Of a stretch of DNA of 64,000 nt, positions 1 to 7,583 are shown piece after piece. The notes beneath the pieces are model-generated. The model worked only from the letters and a program-made list of their open reading frames with translations, was not told the origin of the DNA and made no database searches. The stretch lies in the NCBI GenBank assembly GCA_963747425.1, contig CAVVFJ010000001.1:124001-188000 (forward strand), written 5' to 3'. This DNA is from DASUPK01 sp963747425. Its GTDB lineage: Bacteria > Actinomycetota > Thermoleophilia > Solirubrobacterales > 70-9. The position numbers and the translations under genes were made by a program. Position 1 is the first letter of the stretch. Each line of letters opens with the position of its first letter.

Positions 1-40
1 GGGAAAGAGCAAGGTCAACTTCTCAGCGAAGCACAAATAG

Positions 41-1054
41 CTAGGCAACGATCGTCAAGGCACCGGGGTTCACGCCGAAGCTGAGCTCGGTGTGCTCGCC
101 GATGTAGTCGCCGTCGACCTGCACGGGGAAGGGACGGGGCTGGCCGTCCTCGTCCATCGAGATCGAGCGCACCATCGCCTCCCCGACGTCGTCGAACTCG
201 TCGATCTGCCGGTGATTCGAGGCGTGCAGCCGGCGGCTCAGCACCCGGGTCGCGATCGGCAGCATGTCCCGCTGCTTGGCCCGATGCAGCAGGGCCATCG
301 AGAGCGTGCCGTCATCGAGGCGGATGTCCTCGCAGATGCGAATCGGGATGTTCGCGAAGTAGGTGAAGGGATCGGAGTTCTGCGCGATGGCGGTCACGCC
401 CTCATGCCTTTCGCCCTCGAGCTCGAGCTCGAGCCGGACCGGGTTTCGCAGGTAGTGGCGGTAGAAGCCGGTGATCGCGGCCCAGGTGTAGTACCACTGG
501 CGCGCTCGGGCCTTGAGCCGCGGGTGGGCGTCGACTCGCTTCACGACCGTCGCGTCCAGCCCGACCCCGCAGGCGAAGACGAAGTGACGGCCGTTGCAGC
601 GGCCGAGGTCGATCTTGCGCGGGTTGAAGTCATCGGCGAGCCCGATCAGGTGCTCGGTCGCGTCGACCACGTCATTGGGGATGCCGAGCGTCCGGCAGAC
701 GACGTTGGTCGAGCCGCCCGGCAGCACGGAGACTGGGACATCGGTCCCGGCCAGGCCGTTCGCCACCTCGTTGAGAGTCCCGTCCCCGCCGAAGGCGACG
801 ACGATGTCGTAGCCGCCGTGCCGCGCCTCCCGGCCGATCTCGATTGCGTGCTCCGCGGCCTCCGTGTCGACGGCCTCGACGTCGTAGCGGGCCTGCAGCG
901 CGTAGACGACGAGGTTCTTGAGCCGGTCGGAGACCGTCGTCGCGTACGGGTTGACGATGATCAGCATCCGCTTGCGGTCGGCGTCCGGCGTCAGGGGCAC
1001 GGCGGCAGCCGCCGGCGCGGGCTCTCTGCTGGCAGGGGCAATCGTCGGCGCCAC
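41..1054 (-). CDS. Diacylglycerol/lipid kinase family protein (YegS/DagK-like)
   Basis: ATP-dependent lipid kinase of the DAGK catalytic family, expected to phosphorylate diacylglycerol or a related lipid at the inner face of the membrane. The 337-residue protein has the N-terminal phosphate-binding strand MLIIVNPYA at residues 30-38 and the nucleotide-binding loop GGDGTLNEVANG at 89-100, followed by LPGGSTNV. The C-terminal beta-sandwich half has a Q-V-D-G-D-Y segment typical of YegS proteins. The start used is GTG; the Ala/Pro-rich first 29 residues are dispensable, so ATG at residue 30 is an alternative. It is the last gene of a leftward cluster and starts 7 nt after the upstream hydrolase gene. 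The natural lipid substrate cannot be read from sequence. Confidence 0.85.
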   Translation of the reverse strand: MAPTIAPASREPAPAAAAVPLTPDADRKRMLIIVNPYATTVSDRLKNLVVYALQARYDVEAVDTEAAEHAIEIGREARHGGYDIVVAFGGDGTLNEVANGLAGTDVPVSVLPGGSTNVVCRTLGIPNDVVDATEHLIGLADDFNPRKIDLGRCNGRHFVFACGVGLDATVVKRVDAHPRLKARARQWYYTWAAITGFYRHYLRNPVRLELELEGERHEGVTAIAQNSDPFTYFANIPIRICEDIRLDDGTLSMALLHRAKQRDMLPIATRVLSRRLHASNHRQIDEFDDVGEAMVRSISMDEDGQPRPFPVQVDGDYIGEHTELSFGVNPGALTIVA

Positions 1055-1061
1055 GATTCTT

Positions 1062-2150
1062 CTAACCCCCGCTCGGGACCGGGTTACCGCCGGGGATCAG
1101 GTCTCCCAGCCGATCGGCGGGCAGGTCCGAGGTGGCCTCGTAGCGCACCACCTCGCCATCCTCGACCTCGCGGACATGGCCGGCGTTGACGAGCAGGTCG
1201 ACATGCCCGATCACCTCGGAGAGCGTCAGGAACGCCTGGGTGACGGCGACGTCGCCCCACATCGCCTGGGCCAGCTCATGGCCGGTTCGCGACTCCTCCG
1301 CGATCAGGCCGTAGAGCTTCTCCGCGCGTCGCTGATACATCGCGAAGCGCTGGTCGATCAGGGCACGGTGGCCGGTGATCGGCTCTCCGTGACCGGAGAG
1401 GACGATCTCCGCCGGCAGCTCGCGGGTTCGCTTCAGCGACTCCAGGTAGGTGACGAGCGCCTGGGTGCGCTCGCCTGAGCCGTCGAGCGGGCGGGAGATC
1501 AGCGGGTTCGAGGAGATGTGCTTGATCAGGTGGTCGGCGGCGATCAGGATCCGCCGGTCCTCGTCCCAGAAGACCGTGTCCGAGGGGCTGTGTCCCGGTC
1601 GGTGCTGAACCTCGAGCCGCCGATCTCGCAGCTCGAGCACCTCACCGTCGGCCAGGGGCCTGGTCACGTGCGCCTTCGCGCCCCAGGCTCGGAAGCTGCC
1701 GGTCACCTGGCGCAGCGCGGTGACCACCTCCTCCGAGATCCCGTGGCGGCGCATCAGCGCTGCCGCCTCCTCGTCGTCGCGCTCCGCGTCGTTCCCGTAG
1801 TTCTCGACGAACGGGGCGAGCAGGTCGAGCGCCGCCACCTCCGCTCCCGAGCGCTTGGCCACGATGTCCACGAGCCCGAGGTGGTCGATGTGCTGGTGGG
1901 TGATGATCACCAGCTCGATCTCCTCGATCCCGTGGCCGAGCGCCTCGAGCTGGCGCTCCAGCTCGTCCAGGGCCTTGCCGGAATTGGGCCCACCGTCGAT
2001 CAGCGTGAGGGGCTCGTCCTCCAGCAGGTAGGTGTTGACCCTGCCCACCCGGAACGGAGTCGGGATCCGCAGGACGCGGATGCCGGCGTCCACGATGGTC
2101 TGCCAGACCTCAACCGGGGTCTCCGCAGTTCCCCCGGCGTCGTCGGTCAC
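1062..2150 (-). CDS. MBL-fold metallo-hydrolase
   Basis: Metallo-beta-lactamase-fold hydrolase of 362 residues. The metal-binding motif THQHIDHLG lies near residue 95; later metal ligands are in RPGHSPSDT, AADHLIKH and LSGHGEP. A C-terminal helical region of about 100 residues resembles the winged-helix tail of LACTB2-like and glyoxalase-II-like members. The substrate is not predictable: family members cleave thioesters, RNA or lactones. The ATG start overlaps the stop of the upstream phosphomannomutase gene by 4 nt (ATGA), so the two are almost certainly translationally coupled in a HIT-mutase-MBL-lipid kinase transcript. Confidence 0.85.
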   Translation of the reverse strand: MTDDAGGTAETPVEVWQTIVDAGIRVLRIPTPFRVGRVNTYLLEDEPLTLIDGGPNSGKALDELERQLEALGHGIEEIELVIITHQHIDHLGLVDIVAKRSGAEVAALDLLAPFVENYGNDAERDDEEAAALMRRHGISEEVVTALRQVTGSFRAWGAKAHVTRPLADGEVLELRDRRLEVQHRPGHSPSDTVFWDEDRRILIAADHLIKHISSNPLISRPLDGSGERTQALVTYLESLKRTRELPAEIVLSGHGEPITGHRALIDQRFAMYQRRAEKLYGLIAEESRTGHELAQAMWGDVAVTQAFLTLSEVIGHVDLLVNAGHVREVEDGEVVRYEATSDLPADRLGDLIPGGNPVPSGG

Positions 2151-3523
2151 GACCGAATCAGCCCCAGCACCTCGTCGCGCTTCGCCTCCATGTCCTCACG
2201 GGAGACCAGGGACTCGAGGTTGAGGCGCAGCAGCGGCTCGGTGTTGGACGGCCTCACGTTGAAGTGCCAGTCCGGGTAGTCGACCGAGACGCCGTCGAGG
2301 TGCCCGATCTCGGCGTCGGAATAGCGCTCTTCGATCTCGCGCATCTTCCCCTCCTGATCGCCGACCTCGGAGTTGATCTCGCCCGAGATGAAGTAACGAG
2401 AGCGGAACTCGTCCATCAGCTCTGAGAGCGATCGGCCCTCACGGGAGACGAGCTCGAGCATGAGGAGCGCGGGAATCGTCCCCGAGTCCGCGCAGTAGAA
2501 GTCGCGGAAGTAGTAGTGGCCGGAGACCTCGCCGCCGAATACGGCCTTTGCCTCGCGCATTCGGATCTTGAAGAAGGCGTGTCCCACGCGGCTGAGGTCC
2601 GACCTGCCGCCCGCGGCCGCGACCGTGTCCGGGACTGCTCGGCTGGAGCGAGGGTCGTAGAGAACGGTGGCGCCGGGCTCCTTGGCCAGGGCGGCACGCG
2701 CCAGCAGCGCGCAGACGAAGTCGCCGTCGCAGAACGTTCCATCGCCGTCTATGAAGAAGCAGCGGTCCGCGTCCCCGTCCCAGGCGATCGCCAGATCGAA
2801 GGACTCGTTCTGGACGCGCTCGACCAGGAGGCGCCGGTTCTCCTCGAGCAGCGGGTTCGGTCCCCGATCGGGGAAGTCGCCGTCCGGATCCCAGCGACTC
2901 GTCGTGAGCTCGAGGTTCAGCTTTTCGAGCAGAGGCCCGACCATCGGCCCGGCCATGCCGTCGCTGCCGTCGGCGAGGACCTTGAGAGGGCCGATCGCGG
3001 CCGGATCGACGATCGACATCATGTGCTCGTGGAAGTCGGGGTAGATGTCGATCTCCTCGACCGACCCCCCACCGGGCGAGTCCGGTAGTCCCGCCTCGAT
3101 CTCGGCGCGGACGTCCTGGATGCCCGCATCACCCGAGAGGGCGAGGGCGCCCTCCCGCATCAGCTTCACACCGGTGTAGGCCTTGGGGTTGTGGGACGCG
3201 GTCACCATCGCGCCGCCATCCAGATCGCGGGAGCCCACCAGGTAGTAGCTCATCTCGGTGGCGATCTGTCCGGCGTCGATCACGGCGACGCCTTCCTCGA
3301 CCAGCCCCTGGCGGACGCCGGCTGCCATCTCCGGCCCGCTCAGGCGCATGTCCCGGCCGAGGCCGACCCGCAGATCCGGGGTCTCCTTGCCACGGAGCCG
3401 GGCGAGGACCCGGGCGAAGGCGCGGCCGATCAGGTGCGCGGTCTCCGCGTCGAGCTCTTCGCCGTAGAGGCCTCGGACGTCGTAGGCCTTGAAGATGCCG
3501 GCCGGGGGAGCGCTGATCGCCAT
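2147..3523 (-). CDS. manB: Phosphomannomutase/phosphoglucomutase
   Basis: Alpha-D-phosphohexomutase interconverting the 6- and 1-phosphates of mannose or glucose and so feeding nucleotide-sugar and cell-envelope synthesis. The 458-residue length matches the family. Domain 1 carries the phosphoserine loop TASHNPKAYTG, domain 2 the metal-binding loop DGDADRCFFIDGDG, domain 3 the sugar-binding GGEVSGHYYF, and domain 4 the phosphate-binding RPSNTEPLLRLN. The GEVSGH form is typical of dual-specificity PMM/PGM enzymes. The gene begins 3 nt after the HIT gene stop and overlaps the downstream MBL gene by 4 nt. The symbol is a family name; I did not distinguish manB, algC and pgm. Confidence 0.9.
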   Translation of the reverse strand: MAISAPPAGIFKAYDVRGLYGEELDAETAHLIGRAFARVLARLRGKETPDLRVGLGRDMRLSGPEMAAGVRQGLVEEGVAVIDAGQIATEMSYYLVGSRDLDGGAMVTASHNPKAYTGVKLMREGALALSGDAGIQDVRAEIEAGLPDSPGGGSVEEIDIYPDFHEHMMSIVDPAAIGPLKVLADGSDGMAGPMVGPLLEKLNLELTTSRWDPDGDFPDRGPNPLLEENRRLLVERVQNESFDLAIAWDGDADRCFFIDGDGTFCDGDFVCALLARAALAKEPGATVLYDPRSSRAVPDTVAAAGGRSDLSRVGHAFFKIRMREAKAVFGGEVSGHYYFRDFYCADSGTIPALLMLELVSREGRSLSELMDEFRSRYFISGEINSEVGDQEGKMREIEERYSDAEIGHLDGVSVDYPDWHFNVRPSNTEPLLRLNLESLVSREDMEAKRDEVLGLIRS

Positions 3524-3526
3524 CTC

Positions 3527-4018
3527 TCAGCCGAATGCCTTGCGGACGGTCGCGAAGCTGTCCTCGAGCGTCTGGTTCATGACGCGGGTGTCGCCCAGGA
3601 CCGGCATGAAGTTCGTGTCCCCGCCCCAGCGCGGAACGACGTGCATGTGGATGTGGTGCTCGACCCCGGCGCCGGCTACCCGGCCCTGGTTGACCCCGAC
3701 GTTGTAGCCGTGCGGGGAGTAGCTCGACTCGAGGGCGGCCATGCCCCGCTGGGCGAGGGACATCAGCTCCGTGATCGTCTCGGCGTCGAGCTCCTGGAGG
3801 GCCGACATATGCTCGTAGGGGGCCACCATCAGATGCCCGTTCGTGTACGGGAACTTGTTGAGGATCACGAAGCAGCGCTCGCCGCGGTGGACGATCAGGT
3901 TCGCTTCGTCGTCATCCGCGCCCAGCGCGGCGCAGAAGATGCACTCGCTTTCGATGTCCTTGGAGGCGTCCTTCACGTATTCGAGGCGCCACGGCGCCCA
4001 GATCCGCTGAGTGGCCAC
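3527..4018 (-). CDS. HIT-family nucleotide hydrolase/transferase
   Basis: Small histidine-triad protein of 163 residues. The catalytic HIT motif is HIHMHVVPRW, preceded by NVGVNQGRVAGAGVEHH. N-terminal Cys residues (CIFCAAL) and a distal His resemble the zinc site of actinobacterial AP4A phosphorylase-like HIT proteins, which act on dinucleoside polyphosphates; that activity is inference. An open frame continues far upstream over corA, but homology begins at RIWAPWRLEYV, so I chose GTG at 4018. This is supported by a TACGAT -10-like hexamer 6 nt upstream, implying a leaderless mRNA, and by the 20-nt gap to the corA stop. Confidence 0.9.
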   Translation of the reverse strand: MATQRIWAPWRLEYVKDASKDIESECIFCAALGADDDEANLIVHRGERCFVILNKFPYTNGHLMVAPYEHMSALQELDAETITELMSLAQRGMAALESSYSPHGYNVGVNQGRVAGAGVEHHIHMHVVPRWGGDTNFMPVLGDTRVMNQTLEDSFATVRKAFG

Positions 4019-4024
4019 AACGCA

Positions 4025-4030
4025 ATCGTA
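4025..4030 (-). promoter_or_regulatory. -10 hexamer TACGAT for the HIT gene
   Basis: On the minus strand TACGAT ends 6 nt before the GTG start at 4018, which would place transcription initiation at or next to the start codon. No good -35 element is visible. Confidence 0.5.
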
Positions 4031-4038
4031 TGTAGTCC

Positions 4039-5040
4039 TTACAACCAGCCGCGGCGGCGGAAGTAGGCCACCATGCCGGCCAGCAGGACCACCATCACCC
4101 CGGCGATCTCCCAGAACGCGGGCGTGCTGGCCTCGCCGGGCACCCTGACGTTCATGCCCCAGATGCTGGCCAGCAGCGTGAGCGGCAGGACGATGACGCT
4201 GATCGAGGTGAGCACGCGCAGAATGTCGTTGACGCGGTGCGAGATCACGGACTCGTTCGTGTCCTCGAGCGCCTCGACGACCTCCTTGTAGTTCTCGAGC
4301 ATGTCCCAGATCCGCTCGTGGGCGTCGACGATGTCGTCGAAGTAGATCTCGAGGTCCATGTCCGGCGCGAGGTAGCGCCGCTTGACCTTCTCCAGGTCCC
4401 TGAGCACGGGGCGCTGCGGGCGGATCACCTTGCGGAAGTTGATGATCTCCTGCTTGACGTTGGAGATGTCGCGTACGACCTCCTCGGAGCGGCCCTCGAA
4501 GATCTCCTCCTCGAGGACGTCGAGCTTGTTGCCGATCTTGCGCAGCATCGGGAAGCAGTAGTCGAAGCCGTCGTCGACCAGGCGATAGAGCAGGTAGCCC
4601 GAGCCGCGCGAGAAGAGCTGCTCGCGGATCTCCTCCTTCTGGCGGCAACGCTCGAACAGATACTCCACGGGCTGCAGGGGCTGATTGGGGATCGTGATCA
4701 GGAAGCCCGGGCCGACGAACAGGTCGAGCTCCCCGGCCCCGAGGCGGCGGGCCGAGCGGTCGAAGATCGGGAACTGGAGGACGATGAAGAGGTAGTCGTC
4801 GTAGACGTCGATCTTCGGCCGCTGGTTGCGGGAGAGAACGTCCTCGTAGTCCAGGGCGTGGAAGTCGAAGTTCTCCTCGAGCCAGGTCTGCTCGAGGGCG
4901 CCGGGTTCGTCGATCTTCACCCAGCGCAGCCCCTCGGCCGCGATCTCCTCGACCTTGGGCGCCTGCGGCTCAGGCGGAAGCGGCGCGACGAGCTCGCCGG
5001 CGCGGGTCCTGCGCAGTCTCGGGCGAGGGAGGTTCGGCAT
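4039..5040 (-). CDS. corA: CorA-family magnesium/divalent cation transporter
   Basis: Pentameric membrane channel for Mg2+ (or Co2+/Ni2+) entry. The 333-residue protein has a long soluble N-terminal funnel domain (alpha/beta core to about residue 150, then long helices) and two C-terminal transmembrane segments. The first ends in the signature SIWGMN (G-M-N selectivity loop); the second is VMVVLLAGMVAYFRRR, with a basic tail. The ATG start gives the expected length. It heads the leftward cluster, but the HIT gene behind it appears to have its own promoter. The upstream DNA is shared with the divergent SAM-riboswitch gene. Confidence 0.93.
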   Translation of the reverse strand: MPNLPRPRLRRTRAGELVAPLPPEPQAPKVEEIAAEGLRWVKIDEPGALEQTWLEENFDFHALDYEDVLSRNQRPKIDVYDDYLFIVLQFPIFDRSARRLGAGELDLFVGPGFLITIPNQPLQPVEYLFERCRQKEEIREQLFSRGSGYLLYRLVDDGFDYCFPMLRKIGNKLDVLEEEIFEGRSEEVVRDISNVKQEIINFRKVIRPQRPVLRDLEKVKRRYLAPDMDLEIYFDDIVDAHERIWDMLENYKEVVEALEDTNESVISHRVNDILRVLTSISVIVLPLTLLASIWGMNVRVPGEASTPAFWEIAGVMVVLLAGMVAYFRRRGWL

Positions 5041-5159
5041 CTTCCGGACCTGTTTGGCTCGTCGCTTCCATGATCAATTCCATGTCCGCCCGCCACTTTA
5101 CGACACGCCCGAGGCTGTGGGCGAACGCATACGCCCGAATTTGCGCGAACGGGCGTTGC

Positions 5160-5165
5160 TATATT
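5160..5165 (+). promoter_or_regulatory. Probable -10 element TATATT for the SAM-riboswitch transcript
   Basis: TATATT would start transcription near 5172, about 10 nt before the riboswitch P1 stem. No convincing -35 at 16-18 bp is seen; the best nearby match is TTGCGC at 5141. The remaining part of the 321-bp corA-thrC gap, 5041-5159, shows nothing else I can support. Confidence 0.5.
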
Positions 5166-5181
5166 GACCTGCACATAAGCA

Positions 5182-5296
5182 CCACATCAAGAGGGGTGGA
5201 GGGACTGGCCCGCAGAAACCCCGGCAACCCCCTCGGACCATGTCCGAGGAAGGTGCCAACTCCAGCAGGTGACGTCAGAGAGCCTGGAAGATGTGG
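5182..5296 (+). ncRNA. SAM-I (S-box) riboswitch aptamer
   Basis: S-adenosylmethionine-sensing leader RNA. P1 is a perfect 7-bp helix between CCACATC (5182-5188) and GATGTGG (5290-5296). The P2/kink-turn core follows the S-box consensus: GGGACTGGCCC at 5201-5211, then AAACCCCGGCAACC. P3 is a perfect 7-bp hairpin, CCTCGGA/TCCGAGG, at 5231-5249. GGTGCCAACTCCAGCAG matches the conserved J3/4-P4 segment. The arrangement fits SAM-I rather than the actinobacterial SAM-IV class. A terminator begins 17 nt downstream, so control is by transcription termination when SAM is high. Confidence 0.93.
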
Positions 5297-5313
5297 GAAG
5301 AGCGTTCGACAGG

Positions 5314-5347
5314 ACCTCCGCCCACTTCGACCCGGCGGAGGTTTTTT
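5314..5347 (+). terminator. Riboswitch expression-platform terminator
   Basis: A 9-bp perfect stem (ACCTCCGCC 5314-5322 / GGCGGAGGT 5334-5342) with an 11-nt loop is followed by a T run to 5347, directly upstream of the Shine-Dalgarno (GAGGAG) and ATG at 5362. The aptamer segment GGTGGAGG (5195-5202) can pair with CCTCCGCC (5315-5322) with one G-U pair, giving a candidate antiterminator. Confidence 0.9.
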
Positions 5348-5361
5348 CGTAGAGGAGCCAG

Positions 5362-6597
5362 ATGGCAGTCGAATCGCTCAAATGCAAGGAATGCGGGGAG
5401 AGCTATCCGCTCGAGGCACGGTTCGTCTGCGAGCAGTGCTTCGGGCCGCTGGAGGTCTCGTATGACTTCTCGGACATCGATCCCGCCGAGGCCAAGCGGA
5501 AGATCCAGGCTGGCTCGCACGGGATCTGGCGCTACTCGGACTTCCTCCCGTTCAGCGGCCGCCCCGGCGATCCCCTTGAGCCCGGCCTCACGCCGCTGAT
5601 CCGGGCCGATCGCCTGGCCGAGCAGCTCGGCGTCGGCGAAGTCTGGATCAAGAACGACGCCGCAAATCCGACGCACTCCTTCAAGGACCGCGTCGTGGCG
5701 GTAGCCGTGGCCAAGGCGAAGGAGCTGGGATTCGAGACCGTGGCCTGCGCGTCCACGGGGAACCTCGCCAACGCGGTCGCCGCCCATGCGGCGGCTGCCG
5801 GCCTTGACTCCTACGTCTTCGTCCCGTCCGACCTCGAGGAGCAGAAGCTGCTGGCTACGGGCATCTACGGGACCAACCTGGTCGGCATCCGCGGCACCTA
5901 CGACGACGTCAACCGCCTTTGTACGGAGCTCAGCCAGACGCATCCTTGGGCCTTCGTCAACGTCAACCTCCGTCCGTACTACTCCGAGGGCTCGAAGACA
6001 TTGGCTTTCGAGACGATCGAGCAGCTCGGATGGGGTCTGCCCGACCGGGTCGTCGCGCCGATCGCCTCAGGCTCTCTCTTCACCAAGCTCGCCAAGGGCA
6101 TGGAGGACTGGCGGGAGCTGGGGCTGGTCGAGGACGAGCTGCCGGTCTTCTGCGGCGCGCAGGCCGAGGGCTGCTCGCCGGTCGCGACCGCTTTCGCCGA
6201 GGGCTGGGACGTCTGCAAGCCCGAGCAGAAGCCGGACACGATCGCAAAGAGCCTTGCCATCGGCGATCCCGCCGACGGTCCCTACGCGCTGGAGCTCGCT
6301 CGCAAGACCGATGGGGTGATCGAGTCGGTGACGGACGACGAGATCCGCGCCGGGATCAAACTGCTCGCCGAAAGCACGGGCGTCTTCACGGAGACCGCGG
6401 GCGGCGTGACGATCGGCGTTCTCGCCAAGCTCGCCGAGGCGGGCGCGATCGGCTCGGACGAGCGCGTGGTCGCCTACATCACCGGCGAGGGGCTGAAGAC
6501 ACTCGATGCGGCGCGCGAGTCCTTCCAGATGCACGAGATCGATCCCACCCTCGATGCCTTCGAGGCGGAGTTCGAGGGCCTCGAGGTCTCCGCCTAG
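5362..6597 (+). CDS. thrC: Threonine-synthase-family PLP enzyme, possibly an O-phosphohomoserine-dependent homocysteine synthase
   Basis: Fold-type II PLP enzyme of 411 residues. An N-terminal zinc ribbon (C8-x2-C11 and C23-x2-C26) precedes the PLP domain, with the Schiff-base lysine K108 in NPTHSFKDR and a STGNLANA phosphate/PLP loop. By family it would convert O-phospho-L-homoserine to threonine. Two context features argue for a sulfur role: a SAM-I riboswitch with terminator controls it, and a CysO-like sulfur carrier follows 41 nt downstream. I recall reports of a Streptomyces threonine-synthase homologue (MetM) making homocysteine from O-phosphohomoserine with a carrier partner; this gene pair fits that. 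ATG at 5362 has GAGGAG at 5352-5357. The symbol is the family name. Confidence 0.85.
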   Translation: MAVESLKCKECGESYPLEARFVCEQCFGPLEVSYDFSDIDPAEAKRKIQAGSHGIWRYSDFLPFSGRPGDPLEPGLTPLIRADRLAEQLGVGEVWIKNDAANPTHSFKDRVVAVAVAKAKELGFETVACASTGNLANAVAAHAAAAGLDSYVFVPSDLEEQKLLATGIYGTNLVGIRGTYDDVNRLCTELSQTHPWAFVNVNLRPYYSEGSKTLAFETIEQLGWGLPDRVVAPIASGSLFTKLAKGMEDWRELGLVEDELPVFCGAQAEGCSPVATAFAEGWDVCKPEQKPDTIAKSLAIGDPADGPYALELARKTDGVIESVTDDEIRAGIKLLAESTGVFTETAGGVTIGVLAKLAEAGAIGSDERVVAYITGEGLKTLDAARESFQMHEIDPTLDAFEAEFEGLEVSA

Positions 6598-6623
6598 GGA
6601 TGCAGCCCAGGCGAAGCGATGAC

Positions 6624-6629
6624 TAAGAT
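6624..6629 (+). promoter_or_regulatory. -10-like hexamer TAAGAT before the sulfur-carrier gene
   Basis: TAAGAT ends 9 nt before ATG 6639. It would give a nearly leaderless transcript independent of the riboswitch. No strong -35 is visible. Confidence 0.4.
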
Positions 6630-6638
6630 CTCCGCCCG

Positions 6639-6911
6639 ATGAGCATCACGGTGAAGATCCCGGCTCAGCTCCGCGCCGCCACAGGCGGGGAGGGCGAGCT
6701 CGAGGTCGAAGGCACAACGGTGGGCGAGGCACTGGACGCCGTCTTCGACCAGCACGACGGTCTCCGCGAGCGCATCACCCAGGACGGTGACCTGCGCCGG
6801 TTCGTCAACGTCTACGTCTCGGGCGAGGACATTCGCTTCCAGGACGGCCTCGATACGGCGGTCAACGAGGGCGACGAGGTCACGATCCTCCCAGCCGTCG
6901 CCGGCGGCTGA
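6639..6911 (+). CDS. cysO: CysO/MoaD/ThiS-like sulfur-carrier protein
   Basis: Ubiquitin-fold sulfur carrier of 90 residues. The C-terminus VTILPAVAGG ends in the diglycine that is adenylated and converted to a thiocarboxylate by an E1-like MoeZ/ThiF enzyme. RRFVNVYVSGEDIRF and the terminal AVAGG closely resemble mycobacterial CysO, which donates sulfur for cysteine synthesis. The usual CysO partners (CysM, the Mec protease) are not in this window. The neighbour is instead a threonine-synthase homologue under a SAM riboswitch, so the thiocarboxylate may be used for homocysteine formation. The symbol reflects similarity only; it could equally be the MetO-type carrier. Confidence 0.85.
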   Translation: MSITVKIPAQLRAATGGEGELEVEGTTVGEALDAVFDQHDGLRERITQDGDLRRFVNVYVSGEDIRFQDGLDTAVNEGDEVTILPAVAGG

Positions 6912-6958
6912 CGCCGGCCGCGCGGTTCGCGAGGAGTCTCAGCGGGTAAGGAGCCTCC

Positions 6959-7429
6959 GTGCGCAGGCTGGTCACAGCGCTGGCGGTGCTCGGCGCGATT
7001 GCGCTGTTCGTCGCGCCCGCGGACGCGAAGAAGCGCCATAGCCACAAACGGTCCGGGATCAACGGTGTGGTCCTCGATTCGACCTGCGCCGGTGCCTGCG
7101 CCGAGCCCGCTCCGCCCGAGCCGGTCTACATCGGGGCCGTCACCATCACCGTGCAACGGGCGAGCGACGGCCGGCAGGTGGCGAGCCGGGCGACCGGCGA
7201 CGGCCACTTTCGGATCAGGCTGAAGCGAGGCCTCTACGAAGTCAGCTCCGTGCCGCCAAACCCCGAGCCGCCGCCACCATGTCAGGCGGGCGAGATGTGC
7301 CCTCTGGCTGAGCAACAGAGCGCCGCGATCGTCGCGCCCTGCATGCAGGGTGAGACGACCCGCGTCCAGGTGCGCCGCCACCACTTCGCCCGCGTCGAGC
7401 TGCACGTGAGCAACGTCTGCATCGTCTGA
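6959..7429 (+). CDS. Secreted carboxypeptidase-regulatory-like (transthyretin-fold) protein
   Basis: Unnamed exported protein of 156 residues. A signal peptide covers residues 1-23 (basic MRR, hydrophobic core, cleavage after PADA). The mature part starts with a basic KKRHSHKR stretch, then resembles a carboxypeptidase-regulatory/CNA-B-like beta-sandwich: GAVTITVQR, then GDGHFRIRLKRGLYEV. Several Cys residues (CAGAC, C-x5-C, and a Cys near the end) suggest extracellular disulfides. The GTG start is set by AAGGAG at 6948-6953 and by the signal peptide. The role is unknown; adhesive or ligand-binding surface functions are typical of such folds. It runs toward the convergent tRNA gene. Confidence 0.65.
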   Translation: MRRLVTALAVLGAIALFVAPADAKKRHSHKRSGINGVVLDSTCAGACAEPAPPEPVYIGAVTITVQRASDGRQVASRATGDGHFRIRLKRGLYEVSSVPPNPEPPPPCQAGEMCPLAEQQSAAIVAPCMQGETTRVQVRRHHFARVELHVSNVCIV

Positions 7430-7438
7430 GGCGGGGAG

Positions 7439-7512
7439 CGCGCCCGACAGGATTCGAACCTGTGACCTTCCGCTCCGGAGGCGGACGCTCTATCCAGCTG
7501 AGCTACGGGCGC
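7439..7512 (-). tRNA. tRNA-Arg (anticodon CCG)
   Basis: Reading the minus strand gives a full cloverleaf: a 7-bp acceptor stem GCGCCCG/CGGGCGC, a D arm with AGCTCAGCTGGATAGAGC, an anticodon stem TCCGC/GCGGA enclosing loop CTCCGGA (anticodon CCG, reading CGG), and a T arm with GGTTCGAATCC. G73 is the discriminator and CCA is not encoded. The divergent neighbouring gene encodes RNase Z, which matures the 3' ends of tRNAs lacking CCA. Confidence 0.97.
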
Positions 7513-7568
7513 TCGGCGGCGAAGTGTAGGTCGCAACCGGGCGAGCATCACATGCCGCCTGGCGCCCC

Positions 7569-7574
7569 TAGGCT
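7569..7574 (+). promoter_or_regulatory. -10-like hexamer TAGGCT before rnz
   Basis: TAGGCT ends 9 nt before ATG 7584, in the 71-bp gap between the divergent tRNA and rnz. It predicts a near-leaderless mRNA. Confidence 0.4.
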
Positions 7575-7583
7575 TGGCGCGTC

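Noticed and set aside
1..40. Search for a gene end or regulatory site at the left edge.
   Set aside because: Forty bases before the lipid-kinase stop show no hairpin, T run or open frame that can be assigned.
3527..4648. A 373-codon minus-strand frame that would fuse the HIT protein to a long Arg/Pro-rich extension.
   Set aside because: The extension is the shadow of corA in another frame; HIT homology begins at RIWAPWRLEYV and a promoter-like hexamer sits just before GTG 4018.
5182..5296. The riboswitch as SAM-IV, common in Actinobacteria.
   Set aside because: The core GGGACTGGCCC and GGTGCCAA segments and the stem order match SAM-I.
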